A DNA stretch of 64,000 nucleotides from Bradyrhizobium sp. AUGA SZCCT0176 (GCF_018130145.1 NZ_JAFCMB010000005.1:372001-436000), one strand, 5' to 3'; shown: positions 1 through 8,357, counted from the stretch's first letter. Made by a program: numbers and translations. Notes: a model not told the origin generated them from the letters alone.

Positions 1-288
1 CCTGGTCCAGGTCAGCATCGGCGAGTCCTTGAAGGGCGCGGTGCGCAGGCTTTCCTCGTCGATCGCGACGACGACCGTCGGAGAGGCCGCGGGATCCTGC
101 CTGCGGCCAAACACCTCCCAGCGCAGGGCGGTGAGGATATCGAGCGAGAGCCCTCGGATCGGCCTGACCGCCGGAGAAACCGAGGCCGCCGCGCAGACCA
201 GCGCGATGGCGGCGATCACCATCTGGTTGCGCGTGCTGCGCCTGATTCTCAGAGTCTGACTCCAAAAGCGACTAATAAAATCGGGCAT
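1..288 (-). CDS. CHASE2-domain protein, probably adenylate/guanylate cyclase (N-terminal part, runs off the left edge)
   Basis: Only the first 96 codons are present; the frame is open to base 1. After a basic start there is one membrane segment at about residues 22-40, followed at once by the opening of a periplasmic CHASE2 sensor domain (RGLSLDILTALRWEVFG at 45-61 and VVVAIDEESL at 72-81). Proteins of this layout usually continue through further membrane segments into a class III nucleotide cyclase or a kinase domain, which cannot be seen here. The start is the ATG at 288. It lies on the same strand and downstream of the FecR gene at 413-1075, a pairing common in rhizobia, so the two are probably co-transcribed across the palindromic repeat between them. 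Confidence 0.75.
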   Translation of the reverse strand, partial: MPDFISRFWSQTLRIRRSTRNQMVIAAIALVCAAASVSPAVRPIRGLSLDILTALRWEVFGRRQDPAASPTVVVAIDEESLRTAPFKDSPMLTWTR

Positions 289-300
289 CGGTATCTAGCT

Positions 301-390
301 CGTCATGCCCGGGCTTGTCCCGGGCATCCACGTCTTTTCAGTCTGACGGCAACCAAGACGTAGATGGCCGGGACAAGCCCGGCCATGACG
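301..390. repeat. 90-bp imperfect inverted repeat (REP-like palindrome)
   Basis: The outer arms are CGTCATG and CATGACG. Inside, each arm carries its own hairpin (GCCCGGGCTTGTCCCGGGC on the left, GGCCGGGACAAGCCCGGCC on the right) and the centre pairs CACGTCTT with AAGACGTA. It sits between the FecR and CHASE2 genes. Related but not identical large palindromes occur at 4401, 48471, 50331 and 51261, so this is a dispersed family rather than a gene-specific terminator, although it could act as one. Confidence 0.8.
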
Positions 391-412
391 AAAGATGGAA
401 TGTCCGGCACGC

Positions 413-1075
413 CTAGTCCAGCCGCAGCAGCCGGCCGACGATCGGCGTCGCGCCAGGTTGGGCCTGCGCGTCGACCCGGAACACGATTTCCGACGATTTG
501 AACGAGGCGGCGTAGAGACCGCCGGGGACGAGCGCGACGTTCTCGCCGGCGAAATCGACGAACTTGCCCTTGAGCTGAGTGCCGCCGAGCGCGATCTGGT
601 GACGCTCGCCGGCGAGGTCGAGCCGGCGCACCACCAGCGTGCCGCGGCCCTTGGCCTGCACGAACGGCGAGGCGCCGTAAAGCGTGAGCTGCGGCGTGGG
701 CAGCGAAGTGGTTGTGGCGCTGCGGAGCAGGGTGGCGGCGACGGCGCTGGTGTCCTTGGTGGTGGCGTTGGCCTGGTTGGAATCGCAGTTCGTCTTCTCC
801 GCCTTGAGGACGGCTTGATCGACGATGCTCTCTTCGTTGCCGACGACGACGGTGCCGGCGCCGCTGATGGTCTCGCGCCGGCAGGACTTCAAATAGCTGA
901 GCACGACGGAGCCGCCGTCTGCGATCTTGATGACGGACCGGGCCGTCACATAGTCCATGAATTCGGCGCCGGTCACCTTGCCCTTGATTTCCTCGACCAC
1001 CGCAACCGGTGAATCCGCCGCGGCGGGACAAGCCAGCGTCAGCAGGCCGAGGCAGGCAATAATCGCACGTTTCAT
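413..1075 (-). CDS. FecR-domain periplasmic protein
   Basis: A 220-residue protein with a signal peptide at 1-20 ending ACPAAA-D. The FecR-type beta domain follows at about 25-90 (VVEEIKGKVTG, then DGGSVVLSYLKSCRRETISG), with a beta-rich tail. An in-frame ATG 16 codons upstream is less likely, because the ATG at 1075 has a GGGGAC ribosome site at the right distance and begins exactly at the signal peptide. Stand-alone FecR proteins of this type in rhizobia sit next to CHASE2 cyclases rather than TonB receptors, as here, so it probably feeds a periplasmic signal to that sensor. It is not evidence for iron-citrate control. Confidence 0.75.
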   Translation of the reverse strand: MKRAIIACLGLLTLACPAAADSPVAVVEEIKGKVTGAEFMDYVTARSVIKIADGGSVVLSYLKSCRRETISGAGTVVVGNEESIVDQAVLKAEKTNCDSNQANATTKDTSAVAATLLRSATTTSLPTPQLTLYGASPFVQAKGRGTLVVRRLDLAGERHQIALGGTQLKGKFVDFAGENVALVPGGLYAASFKSSEIVFRVDAQAQPGATPIVGRLLRLD

Positions 1076-1354
1076 TTTGGTCCCCATTGGAAAGCGCAGG
1101 TTCTTTAGTCTTGCCAGCGCCAAAATGGTTTCATGGATGAATCAAAAATAATTGGCCGGGTCCGCCGGCGGAACCGACCGATATCACCTAACGGTCGGCG
1201 AGGACAACCATGGCGATGCGGCGGACAAGCCCCACGCAGATCGCTTTCACGCAATACTGTCGGGATTGTGATGCCAGCGGATTTCGTCCTGTTGTAGCAC
1301 AACCCTTCTGTCGCCATCCCAGGCTGAAATCCGTGGCCCAACGGATCGCGTGGC

Positions 1355-1386
1355 ACCGGGAGCAAGTGACACCGGGAGCAAGTGAC
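1355..1386 (+). repeat. Perfect 16-bp tandem duplication in the leader of the S10 peptidase gene
   Basis: ACCGGGAGCAAGTGAC occurs twice without a gap and is followed by a third partial copy, AGAGGGAGCAGG, which supplies the ribosome site of the gene starting at 1404. Each unit carries a GGGAG core resembling a Shine-Dalgarno sequence. Unit number could vary by slippage. Confidence 0.8.
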
Positions 1387-1403
1387 AGAGGGAGCAGGAC
1401 GTC

Positions 1404-3002
1404 ATGGCTTTTCGCTTCACCGCGCGGCGTCATATGCAACTCGTCATCACGCTTGTGATGCTGGCTTGCGTGGCCGGCGCACGCGCCCAGGACGCAAGCC
1501 CGACGGCCGCGCAGCAACAACCCGCCGCGACGCCGACGCCGGGTCCAACGCTGCCGCCACAACCGCCGCAGGGACAGAAGGGCGGGGGAAGGCGCGGCGA
1601 CGCCGCCACCCCGCAGCCGGTCTCCGATCAGCATCGGCTGCCGCCGGATTCCACCACCAGACAGACGCTGGCGCTGCCCGGGCGCACGCTGGCCTTCACC
1701 GCGACCGCAGGTTCGATCCGGCTGTTCGACGAAAAAGGCGAGCCGCAGGCCGACATCGCCTACACCTCCTACCAGCTCGACGGCACCGATCGCGGCACGC
1801 GGCCGGTCACGTTCCTGTTCAATGGCGGGCCGGGCGCTTCCTCGGCGTGGCTGCAGTTCGGCACTGCCGGACCGTGGCGGCTGTCGATTACAGGAGATGG
1901 CGCGGTGGCTTCCGCTTCGCCGGACCTCGTGCCCAACGCCGAGACCTGGCTCGACTTCACTGATCTGGTCTTCATCGATCCCGTCAGCACCGGCTATAGC
2001 CGCTTCGTCGCGACGGGGGAGGACGCGCGCAAGCGGTTCTTCAGCCTGGATGGTGACGTCAGTTCGATCGCGCTGGTGATCCGGCGCTGGCTCGAAAAAT
2101 ATGACCGGCTGCTGTCGCCGAAATATGTCACCGGCGAAAGCTATGGCGGCATCCGCGGCCCGAAGATCGTCCGCAACCTGCAGACCCAGCAGGGCGTCGG
2201 CGTGCGCGGGCTGATCCTGGTCTCTCCCTTGCTCGATTACCGCGAGTTTTCCGGCTCCAGCCAGCTGCAATACGTCCACAGGTTACCCACCATGGCCGCG
2301 GTGGCGCGCGAAGCGAAGGGCGGCCCGGTGAAATGGTCCGATCTCGCCGACGTGGAACGCTACGCGCGCGGCGAGTTTGTGAGCGACCTGCTCAAGGGCC
2401 AGGCGGACACAGAGGCCACCAACCGGCTCGCCGACAAGGTCGCGTCGTTGACCGGCATCGATCAGACCGTGAGCCGCCGGCTTGCCGGACGCTTCGAGGT
2501 CGGCGAATTCCGCAGGGAGTTCGACCGCCGCAACGGCCGGGTGACCGGACGCTATGACGCGTCGGTGTCGGGCTTCGATCCCTATCCGGATTCGGACTCC
2601 TCGCATTTCGGCGATCCCTCCGGGGATTCGCTGATGGCGCCCCTGACCAGCGCCGCCGTCGATCTCACCACGCGCAAACTGAACTGGCGGCCGGACGGCT
2701 CGTACCATCTGCTCAACGACAGCGTCTTCCGGTCGTGGGATTTCGGCCGCGGACCTGCCGAGTCGGTTTCCCAGTTGCGGCAGATTCTGGCGCTCGACCC
2801 GAAAATGAAACTGCTGGTCGGCCACGGCCTGTTCGATCTCGCCACGCCGTATTTTGCCTCGAGGATCATCCTCGACGGGTTGCCGGCTTTTGCTAGCCCC
2901 AACAGGGTGAAGCTCGTCGTCTATCCCGGCGGGCACATGTTCTATTCGCGCGATGCGGCACGGCAGGGGTTTCGGAGCGAGGTGCAGGCGGTGATGAAGT
3001 GA
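1404..3002 (+). CDS. Serine carboxypeptidase-like hydrolase, peptidase family S10
   Basis: A 532-residue secreted protein. The signal peptide ends near residue 28 (GARAQ) and is followed by a Pro/Gln/Gly-rich linker of about 50 residues. The S10 alpha/beta-hydrolase core then begins; FLFNGGPGASS at 138-147 is the oxyanion-hole motif of the family. The nucleophile is Ser246 in GESYGG, the acid is probably Asp478 in LFDLATP, and the base His511 in YPGGHMF, so the triad is complete. Substrate is unknown; bacterial members act on C-terminal residues or as esterases in the periplasm. The start has GGGAGCAGG upstream, itself part of a duplicated leader. The shorter start at residue 11 is possible. 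Confidence 0.9.
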   Translation: MAFRFTARRHMQLVITLVMLACVAGARAQDASPTAAQQQPAATPTPGPTLPPQPPQGQKGGGRRGDAATPQPVSDQHRLPPDSTTRQTLALPGRTLAFTATAGSIRLFDEKGEPQADIAYTSYQLDGTDRGTRPVTFLFNGGPGASSAWLQFGTAGPWRLSITGDGAVASASPDLVPNAETWLDFTDLVFIDPVSTGYSRFVATGEDARKRFFSLDGDVSSIALVIRRWLEKYDRLLSPKYVTGESYGGIRGPKIVRNLQTQQGVGVRGLILVSPLLDYREFSGSSQLQYVHRLPTMAAVAREAKGGPVKWSDLADVERYARGEFVSDLLKGQADTEATNRLADKVASLTGIDQTVSRRLAGRFEVGEFRREFDRRNGRVTGRYDASVSGFDPYPDSDSSHFGDPSGDSLMAPLTSAAVDLTTRKLNWRPDGSYHLLNDSVFRSWDFGRGPAESVSQLRQILALDPKMKLLVGHGLFDLATPYFASRIILDGLPAFASPNRVKLVVYPGGHMFYSRDAARQGFRSEVQAVMK

Positions 3003-3059
3003 GGGGAGTCATCGCTCCTTGCCGTAGTTGCAGGACAGATCGCACCGTATGAGCCGGTA

Positions 3060-3087
3060 TTGACCAAAGCCGCTTCGTACTTAGATA
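3060..3087 (+). promoter_or_regulatory. Sigma-70-type promoter of the sRNA gene
   Basis: TTGACC at 3060-3065, a 16-bp spacer and TAGATA at 3082-3087. The same -35 and -10 hexamers, with a 17-bp spacer, precede secE at 53309. Transcription would start near 3094. Confidence 0.6.
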
Positions 3088-3093
3088 AACGAC

Positions 3094-3182
3094 ATGCGGT
3101 GGCGCCTCGCGCTGTTCGCTGCCCTCTTTGGGCGTTTCCTCCCTAGACTTGGGCCGCTTGTTCATTCAAGCGGCCCTTTTTT
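3094..3182 (+). ncRNA. Candidate alpha-r8 / MmgR family small RNA, about 90 nt
   Basis: A short transcription unit between two convergent protein genes, with its own promoter and a strong intrinsic terminator. It contains TTTCCTCCCT at 3135-3144, which I recall as the ultraconserved core of the alphaproteobacterial alpha-r8 family (MmgR in Sinorhizobium, linked to polyhydroxybutyrate accumulation). A small hairpin GCCC-TCTTT-GGGC lies just before the core and the terminator stem just after it, matching a family size of roughly 80-90 nt. The pyrimidine-rich core would be exposed to pair with Shine-Dalgarno sequences. The family name is from memory; that it is an sRNA gene is the safer part of the call. 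Confidence 0.65.
3151..3182 (+). terminator. Intrinsic terminator of the sRNA
   Basis: GGGCCGCTTG pairs perfectly with CAAGCGGCCC around a TTCATT loop, followed by six T residues. Confidence 0.85.
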
Positions 3183-3263
3183 CTTCGCGTGGATGTGCCA
3201 CAAGGCATGCCGATTGCGTCGGCTCGCTCGCCGGAGCGGATGATGCCTTCGGCTCAATCGGCC

Positions 3264-3680
3264 CTACCGCTTCACCGGTTCAGTGACTGGCTTACCCTTC
3301 TCGATCACGAATACGTTGAAAGTCTTTGCGGGCGCGCTTCCCTTGTTATTCGCCTCGTGAACGACACCGGGCTCATTGTGGTAGGATTGTCCAGCGGTAT
3401 ATGTCTTTGCTTCACTGCCTTCCTTTCGGCCGACGACTTCGCCTTCGAGTACGGTCGTGTATTCGTCGCCAGGATGTGTATGAAGACCCGTGCCTGAGCC
3501 CGGCGGCCACTCGACAATAAGCGTGAGAACTTCTTTGTCCGCCTGTCCGGTCAGCGCCGCCTTCTGCAGCGGAGTAACTTTCAGCTTGGGCGGCTCTTGC
3601 GCGCGAGCGGCTGTATTGGTCGCGCAAAACGCGATGGTTGCGATCAGTGCAAGCGGCGTAATAGTGCGGATGAGCTTCAT
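3264..3680 (-). CDS. Secreted cupin-domain protein
   Basis: 138 residues. The signal peptide ends around TAARAQ (residue 27). A single cupin barrel follows, with motif 1 visible as LHTHPGDEYTTVLEGEV (two metal-binding His and a Glu) and motif 2 as HEANNKGSAPAKTFNVFVIE (one His). The metal site therefore looks intact. The ATG at 3680 is preferred over an upstream one because GAGGGG stands seven bases before it and the signal peptide starts there. Secreted single-domain cupins of this kind have no settled substrate. It is convergent with the sRNA at 3094. Confidence 0.8.
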   Translation of the reverse strand: MKLIRTITPLALIATIAFCATNTAARAQEPPKLKVTPLQKAALTGQADKEVLTLIVEWPPGSGTGLHTHPGDEYTTVLEGEVVGRKEGSEAKTYTAGQSYHNEPGVVHEANNKGSAPAKTFNVFVIEKGKPVTEPVKR

Positions 3681-3835
3681 TGGAATTCCCCTCGATATGG
3701 TCAAACAATAAAGTCTATCAGGTCCGTTTCGTTGAACCCCGCAGTGCTGTCGCCAAGCCAAACCATGAGTGGCTTTGCCTTCGGATTATAACTCTGCCAG
3801 TGCGTTCGGCCATCAGTTCAATCTTGCAGCCCGCG

Positions 3836-4520
3836 TGCGACAAAACAACCCGACGGGCAAATCAATCCTGATTTTCGGAAATCGTGTCAAGCTAAAAATT
3901 TCTGATAATCGAAAATATTTTCCTTTCTTTCGACCCAAATCACCGGCACATTCTCACCCATCCCGTCCCACTCAGAGGGGCGTCGGCCGTCGTCACGACG
4001 AGGGGCGGGGATGCGGTGGACGTGACAGTTGCGATTGACGGTCGTGACTGAAGCGTACGGCGAAAGCGTGTGGTCCTGGCGCCCGTAACGGCGTCAAGCC
4101 TTTCGGGAGTCAACGCATCCGAGGGGCGACGGTGGCAATAGAGGCCGTCTCACCGGGGAGAGCGCGTTATAAGCCGTAAAGCCATTGCGCAGGGAATGTC
4201 GGATGTTCTCCGCTGCCCTGTATGCTCATGTGCAGCATTCTTATGCACAATCGCACATGAGACCGCGGGTGCAGCGCGCATCCGGCATTCCCTGCGCCCT
4301 CAATTTTCGAGGGCAAGGAAATTTCTGGCAAAACTCGGGCGCAATGCGTCGCGAGAATGCGACATCATGTTTGGGCCTCGGTGCAGCGACAAACATCGCT
4401 GTCGTCCCGGCCTTGAGCCGGGACCCATAGCCACAGGAAGAAGTTTTGCGAACGGTCTCTGTTGCCGAGCCTTCACCGAGAGATCACGCGGTATGGGTCC
4501 CGGCCTGCGCCGGGAAGACG
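3836..4520 (+). repeat. Long dispersed intergenic repeat, copy 1 (about 0.69 kb)
   Basis: This stretch shares many collinear blocks with 47961-48590: GCGACAAA..CCCGACGGGCAAA at the start, GTGTGGTCCTGGCGCCCGT, GGCGTCAAGC, ATAAGCCGTAAAGCCATTGC, CGCTGCCCTGTATGCTC, GACCGCGGGTGCAGCGCGCA, CCCTGCGCCCTC, GAGGGCAAGGA, and it ends in the same GTCGTCCCGG...GGTATGGGTCCCGGC palindrome. I recall this mosaic being common in Bradyrhizobium and Rhodopseudomonas genomes. Open frames inside it do not resemble proteins. No transposase or terminal duplication is visible. Confidence 0.8.
4401..4520. repeat. 120-bp palindrome at the end of the long repeat
   Basis: Outer arms GTCGTCCCGGCCTTGAGCC and GGCCTGCGCCGGGAAGACG, with internal GGGACCCATA pairing TATGGGTCCC. 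Same family as 48471-48590 and 51261-51390. It abuts the 3' end of the GGDEF-EAL gene and could fold as its transcript end. Confidence 0.75.
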
Positions 4521-4532
4521 ATGAAAGCGGCT

Positions 4533-7169
4533 TTACGAGTTCGTGCCGGAAGCGGCGCGCGGTGAAGCCTCGGCCAGCGATCGTCCGACGTGCCTCAGCA
4601 TCCTGCTCGCCTGCGCGGCGCTATGGTCGAGCAGCCAGCGGCCGAACGCGTCGGGCGACAGCGCGCGGGCGTAGAGAAATCCCTGCACCACGTCGCATCC
4701 AAGTTCGGTCAGCAAATTCAGCTGTCCGTCGCTTTCGACGCCTTCGGCGACGACGGTGAGATGCAGGCTCTGGCCAACGCGAACCACCGATGTCACGATC
4801 GCCAGCGCGCTGGGGTCGCTCTCGACATCGTGCATGAAGCTGCGGTCGATCTTCAGCTCGCGGATCGGCAGATGCGCCAGCCGGCTGAGGCTCGAATAGC
4901 CGATGCCGAAATCATCCAGCGACAGGCCGACCCCCAGGTCGCGAAGCGCATGCATCGTCTCGATCGCAACCGAGCGCTCGTTCATGATCACGCCTTCGGT
5001 GATCTCGAGCATCAGCACTTCCGGCGGCAGGTCATGGTCTGCGAGAATCCCGGCGACCGTTGCGGCCAGGTTCGGATTCTGGAAATTGATCGGCGACAGG
5101 TTGACCGACACACAGGGGATATCCACGCCGGCGCCGCGCCATTCCGCCATTTGCCGGCAGGCCTCGCGGAGCGACCACATGCCGATCTGTTCGATCAGTC
5201 CGCACTCTTCGGCGAGCGGGATGAACTTCGAAGGCGAGACTTCGCCGAGCACGGGATCATACCAGCGCGCCAGCGCCTCGACGCCGTAAATGCCGCCGTC
5301 GCTGGTCCGGATCTGCGGTTGATACTGCAACTGCAGAACTTCGTTTGCGAGCGCGCGCCGCAGCGCCGCGCTGTGGGCCAGCCGCTGTTCGGCCAGCCGG
5401 TCCATGTCGGCGCTGAAGAAACGAAACGTGGAGCGGCCGGCCTGCTTGGCCTTGTACATGGCGGCATCGGCCTGCTGGATCAGCGTATCGATATCGGTGG
5501 CGTTGTCCGGATACATGCTGATGCCGATGCTGGCGGACATCGCGACCTGCTTGGCGCCGATCTGAATTGGATTGACCAGCGCCTCCGTCAATCGCGACGC
5601 CATCAGCGAGGCTTCGGCCGCGTTGCGGTTCGGCAGCACGATCACGAATTCGTCGCCGCCGAGGCGCCCCAGCATGTCGCCCGGCTGGATCTGCGCGCGC
5701 AGGCGCTGGGCAAATCCGACCAGCAATTCGTCGCCGGCCGAGTGTCCGAGCGTATCGTTGACGTCCTTGAAATTATCGATGTCGAGAAACGCCAGCGCAA
5801 CGTGTCCTCCGTCGGCGCAGGCGTTGGTCGCCTCAAGGATCAGATCGCGCAGGCGCGCGCGGTTCGGCAGGCCGGTCAGCATGTCGTAATAGGCGAGCCG
5901 CGCGATCTGGGCGCGGGCCTCCTTGCGCTCGATCGCGAGCCCGCCGAGATCGACGCAGGCGTCGACGATCCGCTGATGCCAGCGGCTGGGCGCGCGACAT
6001 TCCCGGTAATAGAACGCGAAGGTCCCGATCACGCGCCCGTCCTTGCCCTTGATCGGCGTGGACCAGCAGGCGCGCAGGCCAACCTCGAGCGGGCGGGTCT
6101 TGAACGGCTGCCAGCGCGGGTCGGTGTCGATGTCCTCCGCCAGCACCGGCTTGCCGAAATAGGCCGCGGAGCCGCAGGAGCCGATGTTCGGACCGATCGC
6201 GACGCCGTCCAGCGCCCGCGAATAGTCCTCGGGAAGGCTGGGGCCGCCGAGCGGGTGAACCAGTCCGCCGGCGTCGATGTGAAGCAGCGAGGAGACGACG
6301 TCAGGCGCGATCTCTTCGACGCGCCGGCAAAGCCGGTCGGCGATGTCGGCGATCGGGATTTCATCGGCCAGCGCGCTCATGATCAGCTGCTGCAGCGAAC
6401 GCAGCTGCTTGGTCTCGGTGATGTCGGTCAGCAGGGCGAACATGTAGTTGGACCGTCCGCGGCCGTCACGGAACGTCTTGACGTTGGCCGAAACCCAGAT
6501 TTCGTCGCCGTTCTTGTCGTAGGCGAGGACTTCCTCTTCGCCGCCGGCTTCCTCGCCGACCCAGCGTCGCAGCCTGGCCAGCGTCCTGCGGTCGGTATGG
6601 CGGCCCACCAGCAGTTCGCCTGCCTGCCGGTCCTTCGCCTCTTCAAGCGAGTACCCGAACATTCCCGTAAACGCGGCATTGGTGTAGACGACCCGCAGAT
6701 TGCGATCGGTGACGACAACGGCGCGGCTGGTCCGGTCGGCGACCAGCGAGAGCAGGGCCAGCCTTTCACGCCGGGCGACCTCCTTGGTGATGTCCCGCAC
6801 GAATGCGATGGTGCGGCATTGACCGTCGATCTCGATGTTCGAAAGCCAAAGCGCCACACGAATCCGGCTGCCATCCTTGCGCGCGATCGTGATCTCGGCG
6901 GTGCGTCCATGCGGAACGTCGTTGCGGCTCACCTGGTCCGAGGCCGGCGTCGCGACATGATGATGTTGCAGGTCCTTGAGGCCGAGATCGCCGACATGGC
7001 AGCCGAGCGCTGCTGCGCGGTTGAGCCCGAAGATCAGCTCGGCCGCGGCGTTGCAATAGCTGACGTGAAGCTCGCGATCCAGGATCAGCACGGCGTCGTT
7101 CGCCCGCTCAAGCGCGGCCAGCAGAACGTCCGGCGTTTCGGCCACGGGGTAATCGCCTGTGCTCATCAT
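4533..7169 (-). CDS. PAS-PAS-GAF-GGDEF-EAL cyclic-di-GMP signalling protein
   Basis: 878 residues with no membrane segment, so a cytosolic sensor. PAS domains lie at about 14-130 and 140-255, a GAF domain at about 265-415, GGDEF at about 425-585 (GGDEF at 504-508) and EAL at about 605-855 (EAL at 631-633, followed by SVNLSP, EITEG, DDFGIGYSS, KIDRSF and VVAEGVE). The EAL catalytic set looks complete, so phosphodiesterase activity is likely; the intact GGDEF also permits synthesis or GTP-dependent control. The inhibitory I-site, normally RxxD five residues before GGDEF, reads QPGD (495-498), so product feedback is probably lost. Monocistronic; its 3' end touches the long repeat. Confidence 0.92.
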   Translation of the reverse strand: MMSTGDYPVAETPDVLLAALERANDAVLILDRELHVSYCNAAAELIFGLNRAAALGCHVGDLGLKDLQHHHVATPASDQVSRNDVPHGRTAEITIARKDGSRIRVALWLSNIEIDGQCRTIAFVRDITKEVARRERLALLSLVADRTSRAVVVTDRNLRVVYTNAAFTGMFGYSLEEAKDRQAGELLVGRHTDRRTLARLRRWVGEEAGGEEEVLAYDKNGDEIWVSANVKTFRDGRGRSNYMFALLTDITETKQLRSLQQLIMSALADEIPIADIADRLCRRVEEIAPDVVSSLLHIDAGGLVHPLGGPSLPEDYSRALDGVAIGPNIGSCGSAAYFGKPVLAEDIDTDPRWQPFKTRPLEVGLRACWSTPIKGKDGRVIGTFAFYYRECRAPSRWHQRIVDACVDLGGLAIERKEARAQIARLAYYDMLTGLPNRARLRDLILEATNACADGGHVALAFLDIDNFKDVNDTLGHSAGDELLVGFAQRLRAQIQPGDMLGRLGGDEFVIVLPNRNAAEASLMASRLTEALVNPIQIGAKQVAMSASIGISMYPDNATDIDTLIQQADAAMYKAKQAGRSTFRFFSADMDRLAEQRLAHSAALRRALANEVLQLQYQPQIRTSDGGIYGVEALARWYDPVLGEVSPSKFIPLAEECGLIEQIGMWSLREACRQMAEWRGAGVDIPCVSVNLSPINFQNPNLAATVAGILADHDLPPEVLMLEITEGVIMNERSVAIETMHALRDLGVGLSLDDFGIGYSSLSRLAHLPIRELKIDRSFMHDVESDPSALAIVTSVVRVGQSLHLTVVAEGVESDGQLNLLTELGCDVVQGFLYARALSPDAFGRWLLDHSAAQASRMLRHVGRSLAEASPRAASGTNS

Positions 7170-7489
7170 CCAACCCTGATACCCGCCTGGAGCCCATCGG
7201 GGCCTTGGTCCGATAGGGCGGCGGCGTCATTTTGGTGAAAAGCCTAGGGAGCATGGGTGTTGAAATGGTTCTTCGATCCCGCCCCGGCTGGCGGAAAGAG
7301 ATCATCCTTAAGGATTCGCTAATAAATATCCGAAGCAACCGGCATCAGCGGCCAGGCTGCAGCGCAATTTCCGTGTGCCTGGCAGAAAAAGGAAAGGTGC
7401 CGGCGGCGGATCGCGTCGGCACCCATCCATTTTCGTATGCTTGCTCGTATTCCTGCGCCCCCCGCCACGAAGCGAGGGCCGTTGACGGC
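7170..7489. other. Intergenic, 320 bp, no gene seen
   Basis: Upstream region of the GGDEF-EAL gene and downstream region of the TPR gene. I see no convincing reading frame, RNA or repeat. Confidence 0.5.
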
Positions 7490-8032
7490 TCAGTAAACCA
7501 GACCGGTTCCCGGCGGCTTTTCGAGCGCTGCGGCGAGCGAGCGGTATTCCTCGCTCGAGGTGCCGGCAAGCGCCGCGATCTTGTTCAAATGGTATTGCGC
7601 GGATTCGCGGTTGCCCTGTTCGACCTGCCACAGGCCGTAATATTGCCAGGTCTTGACGTGGGTCGGATCGGCCTTGAGCGCGCGCTCGTACCAGATCTGC
7701 GACACCTTGTAGTCGCCGAGCTGGCGATAGGAGTAGCCGATCAGATTGGCGACCGCGGCGCTGTCGTCGCGGCCGAGCGCCTTCAACTGTTCGATCGCCG
7801 AGGCGTAGTCGTTGCGATCGTAGATCGCCGCATAGGCGGCGCGATAACCGGTTGCAAATGCGGTTTCCTGCGTGCTCGGGCGCACTTCGCTGGATTTCTT
7901 CTTCTTGGCCTTTTGCGCCGGCGGCGGCGGATCGTTGTCGGGTGCGGCGTAGACCACGCTGACGACGGGAGCCGCCGTTAGCGCCAGCGTCAACATCGCC
8001 AGCGTCAGAAGCCTAATAGCAAGTTTGGTCAT
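7490..8032 (-). CDS. Exported tetratricopeptide-repeat protein
   Basis: 180 residues. A signal peptide ends at about residue 29 (VVYAA), then a Pro- and Lys-rich linker (PPPPAQKAKKKK) and about three TPR units from residue 55 (YASAIEQLKALGRDD, VANLIGYSYRQLGDYKVSQIWYERALKADP, TWQYYGLWQVEQGNRESAQYHLNKI). Repeats of this type bind protein partners in the periplasm; the partner is unknown. It stands alone between two gene-poor stretches. A conserved-hypothetical TPR protein is the most that can be said. Confidence 0.8.
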   Translation of the reverse strand: MTKLAIRLLTLAMLTLALTAAPVVSVVYAAPDNDPPPPAQKAKKKKSSEVRPSTQETAFATGYRAAYAAIYDRNDYASAIEQLKALGRDDSAAVANLIGYSYRQLGDYKVSQIWYERALKADPTHVKTWQYYGLWQVEQGNRESAQYHLNKIAALAGTSSEEYRSLAAALEKPPGTGLVY

Positions 8033-8357
8033 GCGTCTCTCCAGTTGAACAGATCAAGAAACCCGACTTCGAGAAAATCAGTAGAAAAGGATGGTGCCAT
8101 CCATCCTATACCGAAGCTCGTTGATTTGAACACCTGGCGGTTGGGAACATTCCCAAACGCTTAATGCCATTCCCGTGATTTTTGCGCTGCGGCCGTATTG
8201 CGCTGGGAACATGACGAAGATGTCATGCAGATGAATGAAGTCCGGCGTCGCGCTTCACGACGGGTTCAGCGCGTGGTCGCTAGCGTCGTCTGCATGATCA
8301 GCGAGGGGTCGGTCACGTGGCCGGAGAGTCCTGCGATCCATGGAAGAGGAGACAACC
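8033..8357. other. Intergenic, 325 bp, divergent promoters expected
   Basis: It separates the divergent TPR gene and His-rich protein gene. GGGAACATTCCC at about 8144-8155 is a short perfect palindrome, and another GGGAAC lies near 8205; neither is followed by a clear -10 element. No gene is seen. Confidence 0.45.

Noticed and set aside
3094..3182. 6S RNA (ssrS)
   Set aside because: The GTTCGC motif and TTTCCTCCCT stretch first suggested 6S, but the unit is only about 90 nt, ends in an intrinsic terminator and lacks the long rod with central bubble. An alpha-r8-type sRNA fits better.
4185..4759. Overlapping plus-strand frames in the long repeat (and their counterparts at 48139-48486)
   Set aside because: Although similar frames occur in both copies, the similarity is of DNA blocks; the frames differ in length and shift between copies, and none has a ribosome site or protein-like composition.
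4590..7238. 882-codon open frame antisense to the GGDEF-EAL gene
   Set aside because: Codon-bias shadow; no domain pattern, whereas the other strand shows five recognisable domains in order.
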